Below the pieces are notes generated by a model, which saw nothing but the letters and a program-made list of their open reading frames with translations, was not told where the DNA came from and made no database searches. Shown here one piece after another: positions 1-8,372 of a stretch of 26,557 bases of DNA (the first letter of the stretch is position 1; each line of letters begins with the position of its first letter). This stretch comes from Aureococcus anophagefferens. Lineage: Eukaryota > Sar > Pelagophyceae > Pelagomonadales > Pelagomonadaceae. The stretch spans positions 16,638 to 43,194 of the forward strand of contig NW_008705570.1 in the NCBI RefSeq assembly GCF_000186865.1. Direction: 5' to 3'. The translations under genes were made by a program, and so were the position numbers.

Positions 1-1368
1 GTCGCTCAGGAGTTCTTCGTCGCCGAGGACCTGCGCATGGCCCTCGTGAACGGCGAGACGCACGGCGCGTTCACGCGCGACGAGCCCGGCTGGACGAACT
101 TCCTGGTCGCCCGCGCGTTTTCTCAAGAGTACTTCAAGAGTACTTCAAGAGTACACACCACTGTCCCCATAGGCCACCTATCGAACATCCTGGCCATCGC
201 CGCGGATCTCGCCGACGTGAGCGATTTGCTACTGGGCGGCCGCGAAGTCGCGATCCCCGTCGGAAGGCTGGACGGAGGCGAGCCGCCGCACCTCTTCCTC
301 ATCCTCGCCGGATGCCGCATCGGTCCTCGGTCCCTCGACCTCCGCGGCCACGGCTCGGGGCTCAAGTCGACGCTCAAATTCGTCTCGAGATGCGCGGGCC
401 TCGAGGAGCTCCGCCTCGGCGGCACGAGCGTCTGCGGCACGCTGCGCCACCTGAGCGGACTGGGGGCGCTGAGGGTGCTGGATTTGGACGGAACGCTGGT
501 GCAGAACAGCTTGCGGCCCCTCGAGGACTGCCGGGCGCTGGTGGAGCTGCGGATCCGCGACGCGCGGCTCGGTCTCGGGCCTCCGAAGAACCGCGGCGTC
601 GGCGCGACGTGGCGGCGCGTCCACGCGGACCTCGAGCCCCTCGTGAAGTTGATGAATTTAGAGGTCCTCGACCTCTCCCGGAACGCGCTCGGCGGGTTGC
701 TCGCGCCGCTCGCCGCGTGCCATCGGTTGCGCTTCCTGAACCTGAGCCACACGAGCGTCGGCGGGGATGTCGGGGGGCTGGAAGGGCTCGAACGGCTCGA
801 GGATCTGCACCTCTGCGGCTGCGAGCGGGTCACGGGCGGCTTTGAGGTTTTTGGTCGCTTGGCGAACCTCGAGAGGTTGGATTTGGAGCGGACGAAGATC
901 GTCGGCGAGCTCGCGCCGCTCGCGGGCTGCGCGAACCTCGTGCACGTCAACCTGCGGCGCCTCCCGCCGATGCTCAAGGGCGACATCTCCGTCTTGGGTG
1001 GGCTAGGGAAGTTGGAGACGCTGGCCATCTTCCTGACGGTCGTCGAGATTCCCGAGGGCTACGCGCCGCGCAAGCTCGCCGCCGACGTCGAGAAAGCGAC
1101 CGTCGCGAAGACCGCCAAGGGCCTCAAGGGCACGGCGAAAGATGTGGGCCGACGAGAAGACGCCAACGCAAACCGCGTGACGCTCCTCAAGGTCCACGTC
1201 CGCGAGGCCCAGCACCTCATCGGTCGCTTCGAGGAGGGGAAGAGGCAGAATCTCAACGGCGCGGCGCGATTCGCCCTCGTCCGCGAGAAGCTCAAGAAGA
1301 GGATGATGGCTTTGCCTGGAACGGCGCCGAGCAACCGGTCCGGGAGGGCCCCGAAGGACGCGGATTAA
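1..1368 (+). CDS. Leucine-rich-repeat protein, 5' end possibly outside window
   Basis: The reading frame is open to base 1; the first ATG is at 37 and gives 443 aa, so the true start may lie upstream. Residues about 95 to 340 hold roughly nine leucine-rich repeats of the pattern LxxLdLxxTxvxGxLxpLxxC, for example LEVLDLSRNALGG and LERLDLERTKIVGEL. Such repeats form curved protein-binding scaffolds, and the partner cannot be told. The C-terminus is lysine/arginine-rich. There is no signal peptide at the ATG used and no kinase or NB-ARC domain. Bases 123-154 carry three tandem copies of an 11-bp unit and are poorer in GC than the rest. They could be a short GC-AG intron (113-172, phase-compatible) or a repeat expansion kept in frame. 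The stop codon lies only 6 bp from the stop of the convergent GH115 gene. Confidence 0.8.
   Translation, partial: VAQEFFVAEDLRMALVNGETHGAFTRDEPGWTNFLVARAFSQEYFKSTSRVHTTVPIGHLSNILAIAADLADVSDLLLGGREVAIPVGRLDGGEPPHLFLILAGCRIGPRSLDLRGHGSGLKSTLKFVSRCAGLEELRLGGTSVCGTLRHLSGLGALRVLDLDGTLVQNSLRPLEDCRALVELRIRDARLGLGPPKNRGVGATWRRVHADLEPLVKLMNLEVLDLSRNALGGLLAPLAACHRLRFLNLSHTSVGGDVGGLEGLERLEDLHLCGCERVTGGFEVFGRLANLERLDLERTKIVGELAPLAGCANLVHVNLRRLPPMLKGDISVLGGLGKLETLAIFLTVVEIPEGYAPRKLAADVEKATVAKTAKGLKGTAKDVGRREDANANRVTLLKVHVREAQHLIGRFEEGKRQNLNGAARFALVREKLKKRMMALPGTAPSNRSGRAPKDAD
123..154. repeat. 11-bp tandem repeat, 2.9 copies
   Basis: The unit TCAAGAGTACT is repeated at 123, 134 and (10 of 11 bases) 145, inside the LRR reading frame. 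Eleven is not a multiple of three, so the encoded peptide differs between copies. This suggests non-coding (intronic) sequence or a very recent expansion. Confidence 0.85.
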
Positions 1369-1374
1369 TGTGTG

Positions 1375-3771
1375 TTAGCTACTCGCGCAAAGGGGGCTGT
1401 CGACGACGGTGAACGTCGACCGGGTCACGAGTCCGGAGCTCCCGTTCCGCGTGAAGACGGCGGCGGCGATGTCGGTCGTGGCGCTCAGCGCGATCGGGTC
1501 TCGATAGGGGGGCGCGTTGGGGTTCGGGTCGGAGCCGTCGAGCGTGAAGCGCACGACCGCTCCCGCGAGCGGCGCGGCGAGCCTGACGCGCGCGCCGCGG
1601 CAGAGCGATCCGCCGACGGCGCTCTCCGAGCATTTGGCGTCCCCGCAAGTGACGCGCACGACGCTGTCCATGTTCCACGCGTCCGAGCGACGGAGGAACG
1701 GGAACGCGGCCGAGCTGGCGCCGTACTCGAACCAAGTCGACCAGGCGCCCGTCCCGCGCCCGGGAATGCCCCAGACGCGGCCCGACGGCATGTTGCAGCT
1801 GCCCGGCGCGGCCGCGTTGGTCGCGAGCGCGCGCGCGGCGCGGAGCGAGCAGGCGACCTCGAAGAAGTCGTCGAGCTCGTCGTTGCCGTAGAGGCCGCGC
1901 CACTTGAGCCCCTCCGCGGCGCGCTGGCTCGCGAAGAGCTCCTGCAGCGCGCCGTGCGCCGCGTCGAACGCCTCCGCCGCCCGCTCCGGGGCGCCGAGCG
2001 CGACCGCGGTCGCGTTGACGGCCTCGCAGCCGTAAAGATGGATGGCGACGTGCAACAGCACCGACGCCTCGAAGAGGCGCGCGCCGCGCGCGCCCGCCGC
2101 GTCCATCGCTCGTAGGAGCGCGCGCGCGCGCGCGTGGAGCGGCCGCAGCTGGCGCAAAGGGCCCGCGACGAAGGCGAGCGCGTCGGCGGGCTCGGTCTTG
2201 TTGGCGAGCAGGCGTCGCACCTCGCCAGCGAGGTTTTGCTCGCCGCGCCGGTCCGTGTCAGTCCCGGCGATGTAGCTGATGTTGTAGTAGCCCGCCATCA
2301 AAGACGCCGCCTCGGCCGCGTGGGCGCGACCGAAGACGCGGCCGCACCACGCCGCGATCGCGCGCGTCTGCTGCTCCGCGATCGAGCCCGTGGAGAACGG
2401 GGCCGGGTCCCACAGGTACCGGAGCACGAGGTCCGTGGAGAAGAGCGCCGGCTTGAGGTCGGACAAGTTGAGCACAAAGAGCGAGGTCGCGCGGGCCTTG
2501 ACGAAGCGCGCCGCCGCCTCGAGGAACGCCGCCGGCGGCGTCATCTCGGTGAGCTCCGCGTAGTAGCCCGGGTTCTCCATCTGCGTGTGGTAGTACACGC
2601 CGTCGCCCTCGGCGATGTGCGGAAAGACGTCGGGATCGAAAGATCCGGAGCCGGTGTCGGCCCAGACGCGCGTCGTGTTAGGCGGCAGGGCGAGGTCGCC
2701 GGAGAGGTAGAGGTCGAGCGCCTCCGCCCACATGTAGGTGACAATCTCGTCGGCGCCGCGCCCCGGCGTGCCGCGCACGAGCGCCGTCTGGTGCGCCATC
2801 GCCGCCGAGATGAGCTTGCCGCGGGACGCGGAGGTGTTGAACGACGGCTCGTCGGTCCAGAAGGGGTAGTCGTTGAGGCCGCGGTAGCCCACGGTCCAGA
2901 CCGTCTCGCGCCCGGCGTACGCGTCGAGCGAGGCGCGCCAGACGTAGTCCTGGATCTCGCGGTCGCGGTCGAACGAGTAGGGCACGCCGACGGGCCAGCG
3001 CCACGTGTTCACGCCGAGGAGCGTGAAGTGCTGCTGCGAGACCGCGACACCGCGCGCCGCGGCGATCTCGTAGCACGCCTCGTCCGGGAAGGCGACGGTA
3101 CCCGGGATGATCAGGTTGCCCTTGAGCCGGAGGAGCGCCTCGAGGAACTTGTCCCAGAGCTCGACGGAGAAGACGCTCTCGCCCAGCGGGTCGGGCCGGA
3201 ACCCGCCGAGCAGGTCTTCGTCGTTCGGAAAGACGCCGCGCCGCCGGAACGCCGGCTCGCCCGACTTGTAGGGCACCGCCGCGGCGTCGAGCGCCAGCGC
3301 GCCGCGGTACTCCGGCTCGAGGTCGGCCCAGTACCAGAGCGGCTCGACGCCGAGCAGCCGCTCGCACAGCGCGTAGATCGCGTAGACGCTGCCCCGCACG
3401 TGGTGCCCGCCCGCCGCGGCGATGATCGTCGGTGTGTTGTGTGTTGTTGGTGGCTCAAACACGAGGGCGTGCTCCTCCTCGCCCTTGAGGTGCGCGCCGA
3501 ACGGCGCGGCCGCGGCGCCGAGGAAGAACGCGACGCCGTCGAAGCCGTCCGGCAGCGCGGCGGCGCCCGTGGCGTCGGAGACGATGACCGCCGGCGGCGC
3601 GCCGAGCACCTTGTACCAGTCGCGCTTGGCGTCGCGCAGCGCTAGCGCCACGGGCCGTCGCGCGGACACGCCTCCGGTGTCGTCGGGATGGATCACCCAG
3701 ACCGCGGTGTCCGGATTGATGACCAATGCGGTGGTGGTTGCGAGCAGCGCGAGCATCTGAAGATGAAGCAT
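1375..3771 (-). CDS. Secreted GH115-family glycoside hydrolase (xylan alpha-glucuronidase-like)
   Basis: This 798-aa protein matches GH115, whose characterised members remove (4-O-methyl-)glucuronic acid from xylan or act on related uronic-acid glycans. Family-like segments include the RRRGVFPNDEDLLGGF stretch (about residues 174-190), LKGNLIIPGTVAFPDE (about 216) and a tryptophan/tyrosine-rich WYWADLEPEY segment. Residues about 742-790 form a chitobiase/Fn3-like beta-sandwich (VRFTLDGSDPNPNAPPY), common as an accessory domain. The start chosen at 3771 gives a clean signal peptide (MLHLQMLALLATTTALV). In-frame ATGs at 3834 and 4026 would extend it, but the latter overlaps the divergent carrier gene. 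Several NxT/S sites fit secretion. Substrate is inferred from the family only; in an alga it may be a cell-wall or dietary glucuronan rather than plant xylan. Confidence 0.85.
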   Translation of the reverse strand: MLHLQMLALLATTTALVINPDTAVWVIHPDDTGGVSARRPVALALRDAKRDWYKVLGAPPAVIVSDATGAAALPDGFDGVAFFLGAAAAPFGAHLKGEEEHALVFEPPTTHNTPTIIAAAGGHHVRGSVYAIYALCERLLGVEPLWYWADLEPEYRGALALDAAAVPYKSGEPAFRRRGVFPNDEDLLGGFRPDPLGESVFSVELWDKFLEALLRLKGNLIIPGTVAFPDEACYEIAAARGVAVSQQHFTLLGVNTWRWPVGVPYSFDRDREIQDYVWRASLDAYAGRETVWTVGYRGLNDYPFWTDEPSFNTSASRGKLISAAMAHQTALVRGTPGRGADEIVTYMWAEALDLYLSGDLALPPNTTRVWADTGSGSFDPDVFPHIAEGDGVYYHTQMENPGYYAELTEMTPPAAFLEAAARFVKARATSLFVLNLSDLKPALFSTDLVLRYLWDPAPFSTGSIAEQQTRAIAAWCGRVFGRAHAAEAASLMAGYYNISYIAGTDTDRRGEQNLAGEVRRLLANKTEPADALAFVAGPLRQLRPLHARARALLRAMDAAGARGARLFEASVLLHVAIHLYGCEAVNATAVALGAPERAAEAFDAAHGALQELFASQRAAEGLKWRGLYGNDELDDFFEVACSLRAARALATNAAAPGSCNMPSGRVWGIPGRGTGAWSTWFEYGASSAAFPFLRRSDAWNMDSVVRVTCGDAKCSESAVGGSLCRGARVRLAAPLAGAVVRFTLDGSDPNPNAPPYRDPIALSATTDIAAAVFTRNGSSGLVTRSTFTVVDSPLCASS

Positions 3772-3914
3772 CGACAGCAGGTTGCCCCCGGCACTCGCCG
3801 TCGCGCGCTCTAGCCTCGCCCTTCTGAGCTCCATCGCGTTCAAACACGATGCATGTTGCTCGGCAAGAACAGCCTCTTGCTCAAAAGGTAACTTTTGACT
3901 GCGGCAGAAACGCG
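3772..3914. promoter_or_regulatory. Probable bidirectional promoter between GH115 and carrier genes
   Basis: These 143 bp separate the two divergent start codons chosen here. The region holds a short inverted repeat, CAAAAG-GTAA-CTTTTG, near 3889-3904. No TATA box is obvious. The promoter role is inferred from gene orientation. Confidence 0.4.
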
Positions 3915-5345
3915 ATGGACGACCATGATTCGCGCGTCGACGCCGTCTTTCACAAGCACGACCGTGATCGCTCCGGCACGATGAACGCCGCGGAGCTCCG
4001 CGCAGCGCTCGACGAACTAAACGCACTCCCTTCGTCGAACCAGGCCGCCTTCGTCGCCTCGCTCATGGCGCGCTGCGACGACGTCGACGGCGACCGATCC
4101 ACTTTAACATTGATCGAGTTCAGAACGCTCTTCGACCTCGGCCGCGTGCGCGAAGCCTTCGAGGCCGTCGACCTCGACGGCTCGGGCGTCATCGACAAGT
4201 TCGAGATGGCGCGCGCGCTGCGGCGGCTCGGCGCGACGTCGGCGACGCTCGACGACGCGGAGCGCATGCTGCGGTCCGTGGACAAGGGCGGCGACGGCAC
4301 GGTGGACATGCGCGAATTCGAGGAGGCCTTCGAGTTCGTGCCGCTCGCCTCGCTCGAGTCCATCGCGGAGCGCTGGTCCGAGTTCGACTCGCTGCCGGAG
4401 CTCGGCAACGACCTCGGATCCACGACGAAGCCCGTGCCCGGCCTCAAGTACTGGCAGACGATTGTGGCCGGCGGCACGGCGGGCGTCGTCTCGCGGACGC
4501 TGACCGCGCCCCTGGAGCGCGTCAAGCTCGCGGCGCAGACGGGCACGAGCGCGCGCGGCGTGCTCGGCGAGTTTTCGGCCATTTTGAGAACCGAGGGCGC
4601 GCGCGGCCTCTTCGCGGGCAACCTCGCCAACTCGCTGCGCGTGTTCCCGACGGCGGCGATCACGTGCACGACCTACGTCAACCTGTTGCCTCTGACGCCC
4701 GCGGACGACGAGTTCGACGCGCGCGAGCCGCTCTACCGTTCCGCGTGCGCGGGCGCCGCGGCCCTCGTCGGCAACGTTTTGACGTACCCGCTCGACGTGA
4801 TCAGGGCGAGGCTGACGGTCTCCGGCGGCGCGTCGTTTGGCTCCGTCATCGCGTCCCTGCGCTCCGAGGGGGCGTTCCTCTCCACGTTCTACCGCGGGCT
4901 CGGGCCGACGCTCGCCGCCGTCGTGCCCTTCGTCGCCGCACAAACCAGCGTCATCACAGCGCGGCCGCGAGGAACCCGTCGGACGTAGGTACAAAACAGC
5001 GTCATCGACGCGGGCCGGTCGCTCCACAGCGCCCGCGACGCGGAGCCGCCGTCCTACGCGAAGCTCTGCCTCATCGGCGCGGCCGCGGGCGTCGCGGCGC
5101 AGACCGTGACGTACCCGCTCGACGTGCTGCGGAGGAGGCTCCAGATCGGGCAGCTCGCGAACGACGGCGTCGTCGGCGACCGCACCTGGCTCAGCGTCGC
5201 GCGCGCCATGAGCGACGGCGGCTTCCGGTCCCTCTTCGCGGGCATCGTGCCCACCTACGCCAAGACGATCCCCGCCGTCGCGACGGTGTCCTGCGTCTGC
5301 GTCTCCATGAACACGCACTTCAAGAAGCGAAACGCCGCCGCGTAA
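3915..5345 (+). CDS. EF-hand calcium-regulated mitochondrial carrier (SCaMC/APC-like), two exons
   Basis: Exons 3915-4937 and 4989-5345 encode 459 aa, close to the usual length of short calcium-binding mitochondrial carriers, which exchange ATP-Mg for phosphate across the inner membrane. The N-terminal half has EF-hand loops DRDRSGTMNAAE, DLDGSGVIDKFE and DKGGDGTVDMRE, plus a fourth degenerate loop near residue 55. The C-terminal half has three solute-carrier repeats with signatures PLERVK, PLDVIR and PLDVLR. Without splicing, an in-frame TAG at 4986 would remove the third repeat, which is complete in exon 2, so splicing or a disrupted gene must be assumed. Joining GTCGCC to GTACAA keeps frame and restores a normal helix. 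An upstream in-frame ATG at 3849 would add 22 residues. Transport substrate is inferred from the family. Confidence 0.88.
4938..4988 (+). other. 51-nt GC-AG intron in carrier gene, resembling the following exon
   Basis: The interval begins GCACAAAC and ends ACGTAG, and removing it restores the reading frame through an in-frame TAG. Bases 4938-4955 match 4989-5006 at 16 of 18 positions, and 4956-4982 align with 5026-5054 with small gaps. The intron therefore resembles a decayed copy of the first 70 bases of exon 2. A GT donor at 4950 is also phase-compatible (39 nt) and would add four residues. Confidence 0.7.
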
Positions 5346-5424
5346 TTTCCTCTGTTTGTGAGCGCCGGGCGCGAAGTCGCGCGCGCGCGACGCGTCGCCG
5401 CGGGGGCCACGCAGCCGCGATTCA

Positions 5425-8140
5425 ATGACGACCTCAACCAGCCCGATGGCTGTTCGAATGAGGCAGCCCGGCAATCCGATGGCAGCTCCTCAAACGCGCG
5501 ACGGCTTGCTCGCGCCCAAGACCCTCGAGGCCGCACTCGCGCTCCGGGAGGACGACGCCGCCTTGGGTAGCCCCTGGTTGCGCCTGGAGCGCGTCCGCAC
5601 GGCCGAAACGCAGCAGAAAGCGCTCCTCGACGCGTGCTGCGCCTACCGATTCAAGGAGGCCGACGCGGAGGTCGCGTTGAGCAACGGTGCGTGGATCGAC
5701 GGGGACCCGCTCTGCGACGTGGCGAACGCGCTGCCCTGCGTGTGCGCCCACGGCTACGACGCGGCCAACAGTTTCGAGATCGTCAAGTGGCTCAGCGAGC
5801 GCGGCGCGCGGCTCGACGAGCCCGACTGGGGGCGCAAGCTCACGCCGCTGCACCACCTCGCGCTCCGGCACGAGTACGGCTTCGGCGAGAAGGAGGTGTC
5901 CGTCGTGGACATCGTGCAGTGGTTCCTGGACCGCGGGGCGGACGCGTCCGTCGTGGACGCGTTCGGGCGGACGCCGCTCCACTACGCGTTGGGCACCGAG
6001 CTCGCGGCGGACGTCTTCCCCCCGTCGCGCACGGCCGTGGAGCGCATCATCGACGAAGAGAAAAAGGACGCGGACGAGGACGACGAGAGCGAGCCGCGCG
6101 CCGCCAAGGTCGAGGTCGCCGAGAAGCTCCTGTACGAGCGGCCGCGCGCGGCGCTCGCCGCCGTGAGCCCGGGCGTGGACGTGCGCGCGCTCGGCGAGGC
6201 GTGGGCGCAGGCGAACGCGTCCCGCGAGGCGTCGTCGGACGAGGACGAGAAGAAGACGCGGCGACGCGACGGCGAGTCGCTCCAGGAGCGCTTCGATCGG
6301 AGCTGCGCGCGGCGGAAGCGCAACGAGGATCGCGACGCCATGGCCAAGATCGGTGCCGCACTCGTCTGGGCGTTGGACCATCCGGACAAGGACGACGGCG
6401 CGGCGACTCGAGCGCTGGAGCACAAGGCCGAGGCCGCGACGCTCCTCGAAAAGTCCGCGAAGGAACGCAACCGGAAGAAGAAGCTCGCGACGCTCCTCGG
6501 CGCCGTGGAGCAGTACCAGATCGCCGCGCAACTCTTCGCGCGCTGCGAGAACGCGGAGCTCGGGGCCACGACGCTGTCGAACGTCGCCGAGTGCGCGCTC
6601 CGCGTCGCGCGGCTCGTCAAGGGCGCGCGGCAGGCGCACTGGCTCGAGGCCGCGTCGCGCGTCGCGGGCGAGGCCCTGGACGTCGGCGGCGCCGAGCTCG
6701 CGGTGGCGATCCGCGTCAAGACGCTGCACCGGCGCGCGCGCGCCGCGCGCGCCCGTCGGCCGCGCGTCCGCCGCGGCCGAGGACGTGGCCGCCGCGCTCG
6801 AACTCGTCGACGACCCGTCGTCGCGCGCGAGCTTCGAGGAGCTCGCGGCGGCGGTGGCGCCGCTGGTCGAGCGCGACCTCGGCAAGGCGCGATCGATCGC
6901 GCGGCGCAACGACCGCTTCGCCGCGACGAACGGCGCGGTGCCGCGCGTCGCCGTGCCGCTCGTCCTCGACTTCGCGGGCGCCTTGGAACTCCCCGGCTGG
7001 GCAACGGTGTGCTGCAGCTGGGCCAAGGCCGCGCGCGACGAGAGCGGCCGCCACATCGCGCTGCGCCGCGAGGCCTCGCGCTGGGCGCGGGCGCTCTACC
7101 AGGGCGGCGGCGGATCCATGGACGTCGACCGGTCGCTGCTCGACGCGCACCTGCTCGTCGCGCGGCACGTGCTCGAGCGCCACTACGAGGGCGGCGAGGC
7201 GAACGTCGCCGCGCGGACGCGGTCGTCGGCCGGCGCCGCCGCGCCGGCGTCGTCGGTGCGGGAGCACGCGGACGCGCTCCTGGAGCGCTGGGGCGCGGGC
7301 TTCCCCGTGTCGGTGCTCGAGGCGCGGCGCCACATCACGTACCGGGACTCGAGCAACGCGCCCCTGGACGTCCAGTACCCGAATTCGCGGTCGCCGACGG
7401 ACGACCTCGACGACCTCGAGCCCGTGACGCTCCCGTACAACGCGCGCGACGCGCCGGAGCGGAACGGCTACGGCACGCGGCACCAGGAGTACCGCGCGTC
7501 GATCCGCTGCGGCGGCTTCGACATTACCGTGCACAACTACTTCAAGTTCTCCGTGATCCGCAGCGGCTACGGCACGCAGTACCGGCTGCGCGTCGACGCC
7601 GTGCCCGCGGGCGACGAGCCGCTCGCGCAGACGGTGGAGACGCGGACGAACTTCCGCGGCATCGACCCGGACGAGTTGGACCCCGAGATTCAGCAGGCGG
7701 GCATGGACTACGTCGAGCTCGACGACGCGGGCTCGTTGTTGGACTACCGCGACACCTTCGACGACTCGCGGCGGCCCTACGACTTCGGGTGGAGGCACGT
7801 CGGCGACGACGAGACCTACGACGCGGTCTGCCGCGCGCTCTTCGACGGGGCGGGCTTGGGGGCCATGGGCGACCCCGAGGCGTCCAAGATCGAGATCCTG
7901 CGCTTCCTGTTGAGGTTGGTTGGGGCGCCATGCAAGTACAACGACTGCATCTCGTCCTACCCCATCGTCGAGTCGGACACGATCTGGGAGACGTGGAAGT
8001 TCGCGCTGCCGGGCGCGCCCCACCCGTCCCGGGCCAAGGACGAGCTCCGCCAGGGCCAGCAGTTCGTCCAGATCGACGACGAGTACCGCAAGCGCGAGGC
8101 CGAGCTCGAGGAGGAGCTGCAGAAGCAGTACGTCCTCTAG
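5425..8140 (+). CDS. Ankyrin-repeat protein of unknown function, with frameshift near 6732-6753
   Basis: The first frame runs from ATG 5425 to about 6750 and the second from there to a TAG at 8138. With two extra bases the product would be about 905 aa. Residues about 125-200 hold ankyrin-like repeats (KLTPLHHLALRH, GRTPLHYALG). An acidic/basic charged linker follows, then an alpha-helical, alanine-rich middle, possibly TPR-like. The C-terminal 250 residues, rich in aromatic and acidic residues (RASIRCGGFDITVHNYFKFS), are not a domain I recognise. The end is a short coiled-coil-like helix (YRKREAELEEELQKQY). The break falls in a run of alternating G and C, with third-position bias continuing on both sides, so I read one gene with a sequence error or recent indel. 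It follows the carrier gene by 79 bp in the same direction. Confidence 0.7.
6732..6753. other. Frame break in a GC-dinucleotide run
   Basis: The coding frame changes by +1 within an almost pure alternating G/C stretch. Adding one GC dinucleotide would rejoin the two halves. No GT/GC-AG intron fits here. Confidence 0.7.
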
Positions 8141-8372
8141 GTGGGCTTGACCTCCGTCCTCTCCCCGGACGCGGCCTTTGCAAACGGCCGTAAACTTCGG
8201 CGCTTTTAGCGACGCGTCCTAGAGATAGGACCCGGTGGCGGCCTTGAGAACGTCCGGGACTCGAGGGGCTGGTCCGTGCTTGTGAGGTCCTTGTCAAAAA
8301 CGCCGAAGTTTCCCCATTCAACTTATGCTTTGAGGTAGAACTTGCAGCGCTCTCCGATTCGTCGAGGCCGCG
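8141..8372. other. Gene-free spacer with nested inverted repeats
   Basis: This spacer separates two genes on the same strand and should hold the terminator of one and the promoter of the next. It contains the 121-bp inverted-repeat structure listed separately and a small CGGCC...GGCCG hairpin at 8172-8190. No coding sequence is seen. Confidence 0.6.
8191..8311. repeat. 121-bp inverted-repeat element (MITE-like or structured RNA/terminator)
   Basis: The left arm AAACTTCGGCGCTTTT (8192-8207) matches the reverse complement of the right arm at 8296-8311 at 15 of 16 positions. Inside lies a perfect 6-bp hairpin, GTCCTA-GAGA-TAGGAC (8216-8231). I see no clear target-site duplication, so both a decayed miniature transposon and a transcript-end structure remain possible. 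Confidence 0.6.

Noticed and set aside
2134..3645. 500-codon plus-strand frame opposite GH115
   Set aside because: Low-complexity arginine/valine-rich translation without domains; the minus strand encodes a family-level match.
3834..4026. Upstream ATGs for GH115 at 3834 or 4026
   Set aside because: They put an arginine-rich stretch before the signal peptide, and the one at 4026 overlaps the divergent carrier coding region.
4938..4988. Carrier gene is a pseudogene because of the TAG at 4986
   Set aside because: Excision with AG acceptor and GC or GT donor keeps frame and joins two well-preserved halves of the third carrier repeat.
5440..5470. GTTCGAAT resembling a tRNA T-loop
   Set aside because: No acceptor stem, anticodon arm or D-arm can be drawn around it; it lies in the ankyrin gene start.
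4104..5474. 456-codon minus-strand frame opposite the carrier gene
   Set aside because: Arginine-rich shadow; the plus strand has EF-hands and three carrier signatures.
5434..7056. 540-codon minus-strand frame opposite the ankyrin gene
   Set aside because: No domain and biased composition; it does not explain the plus-strand ankyrin repeats.
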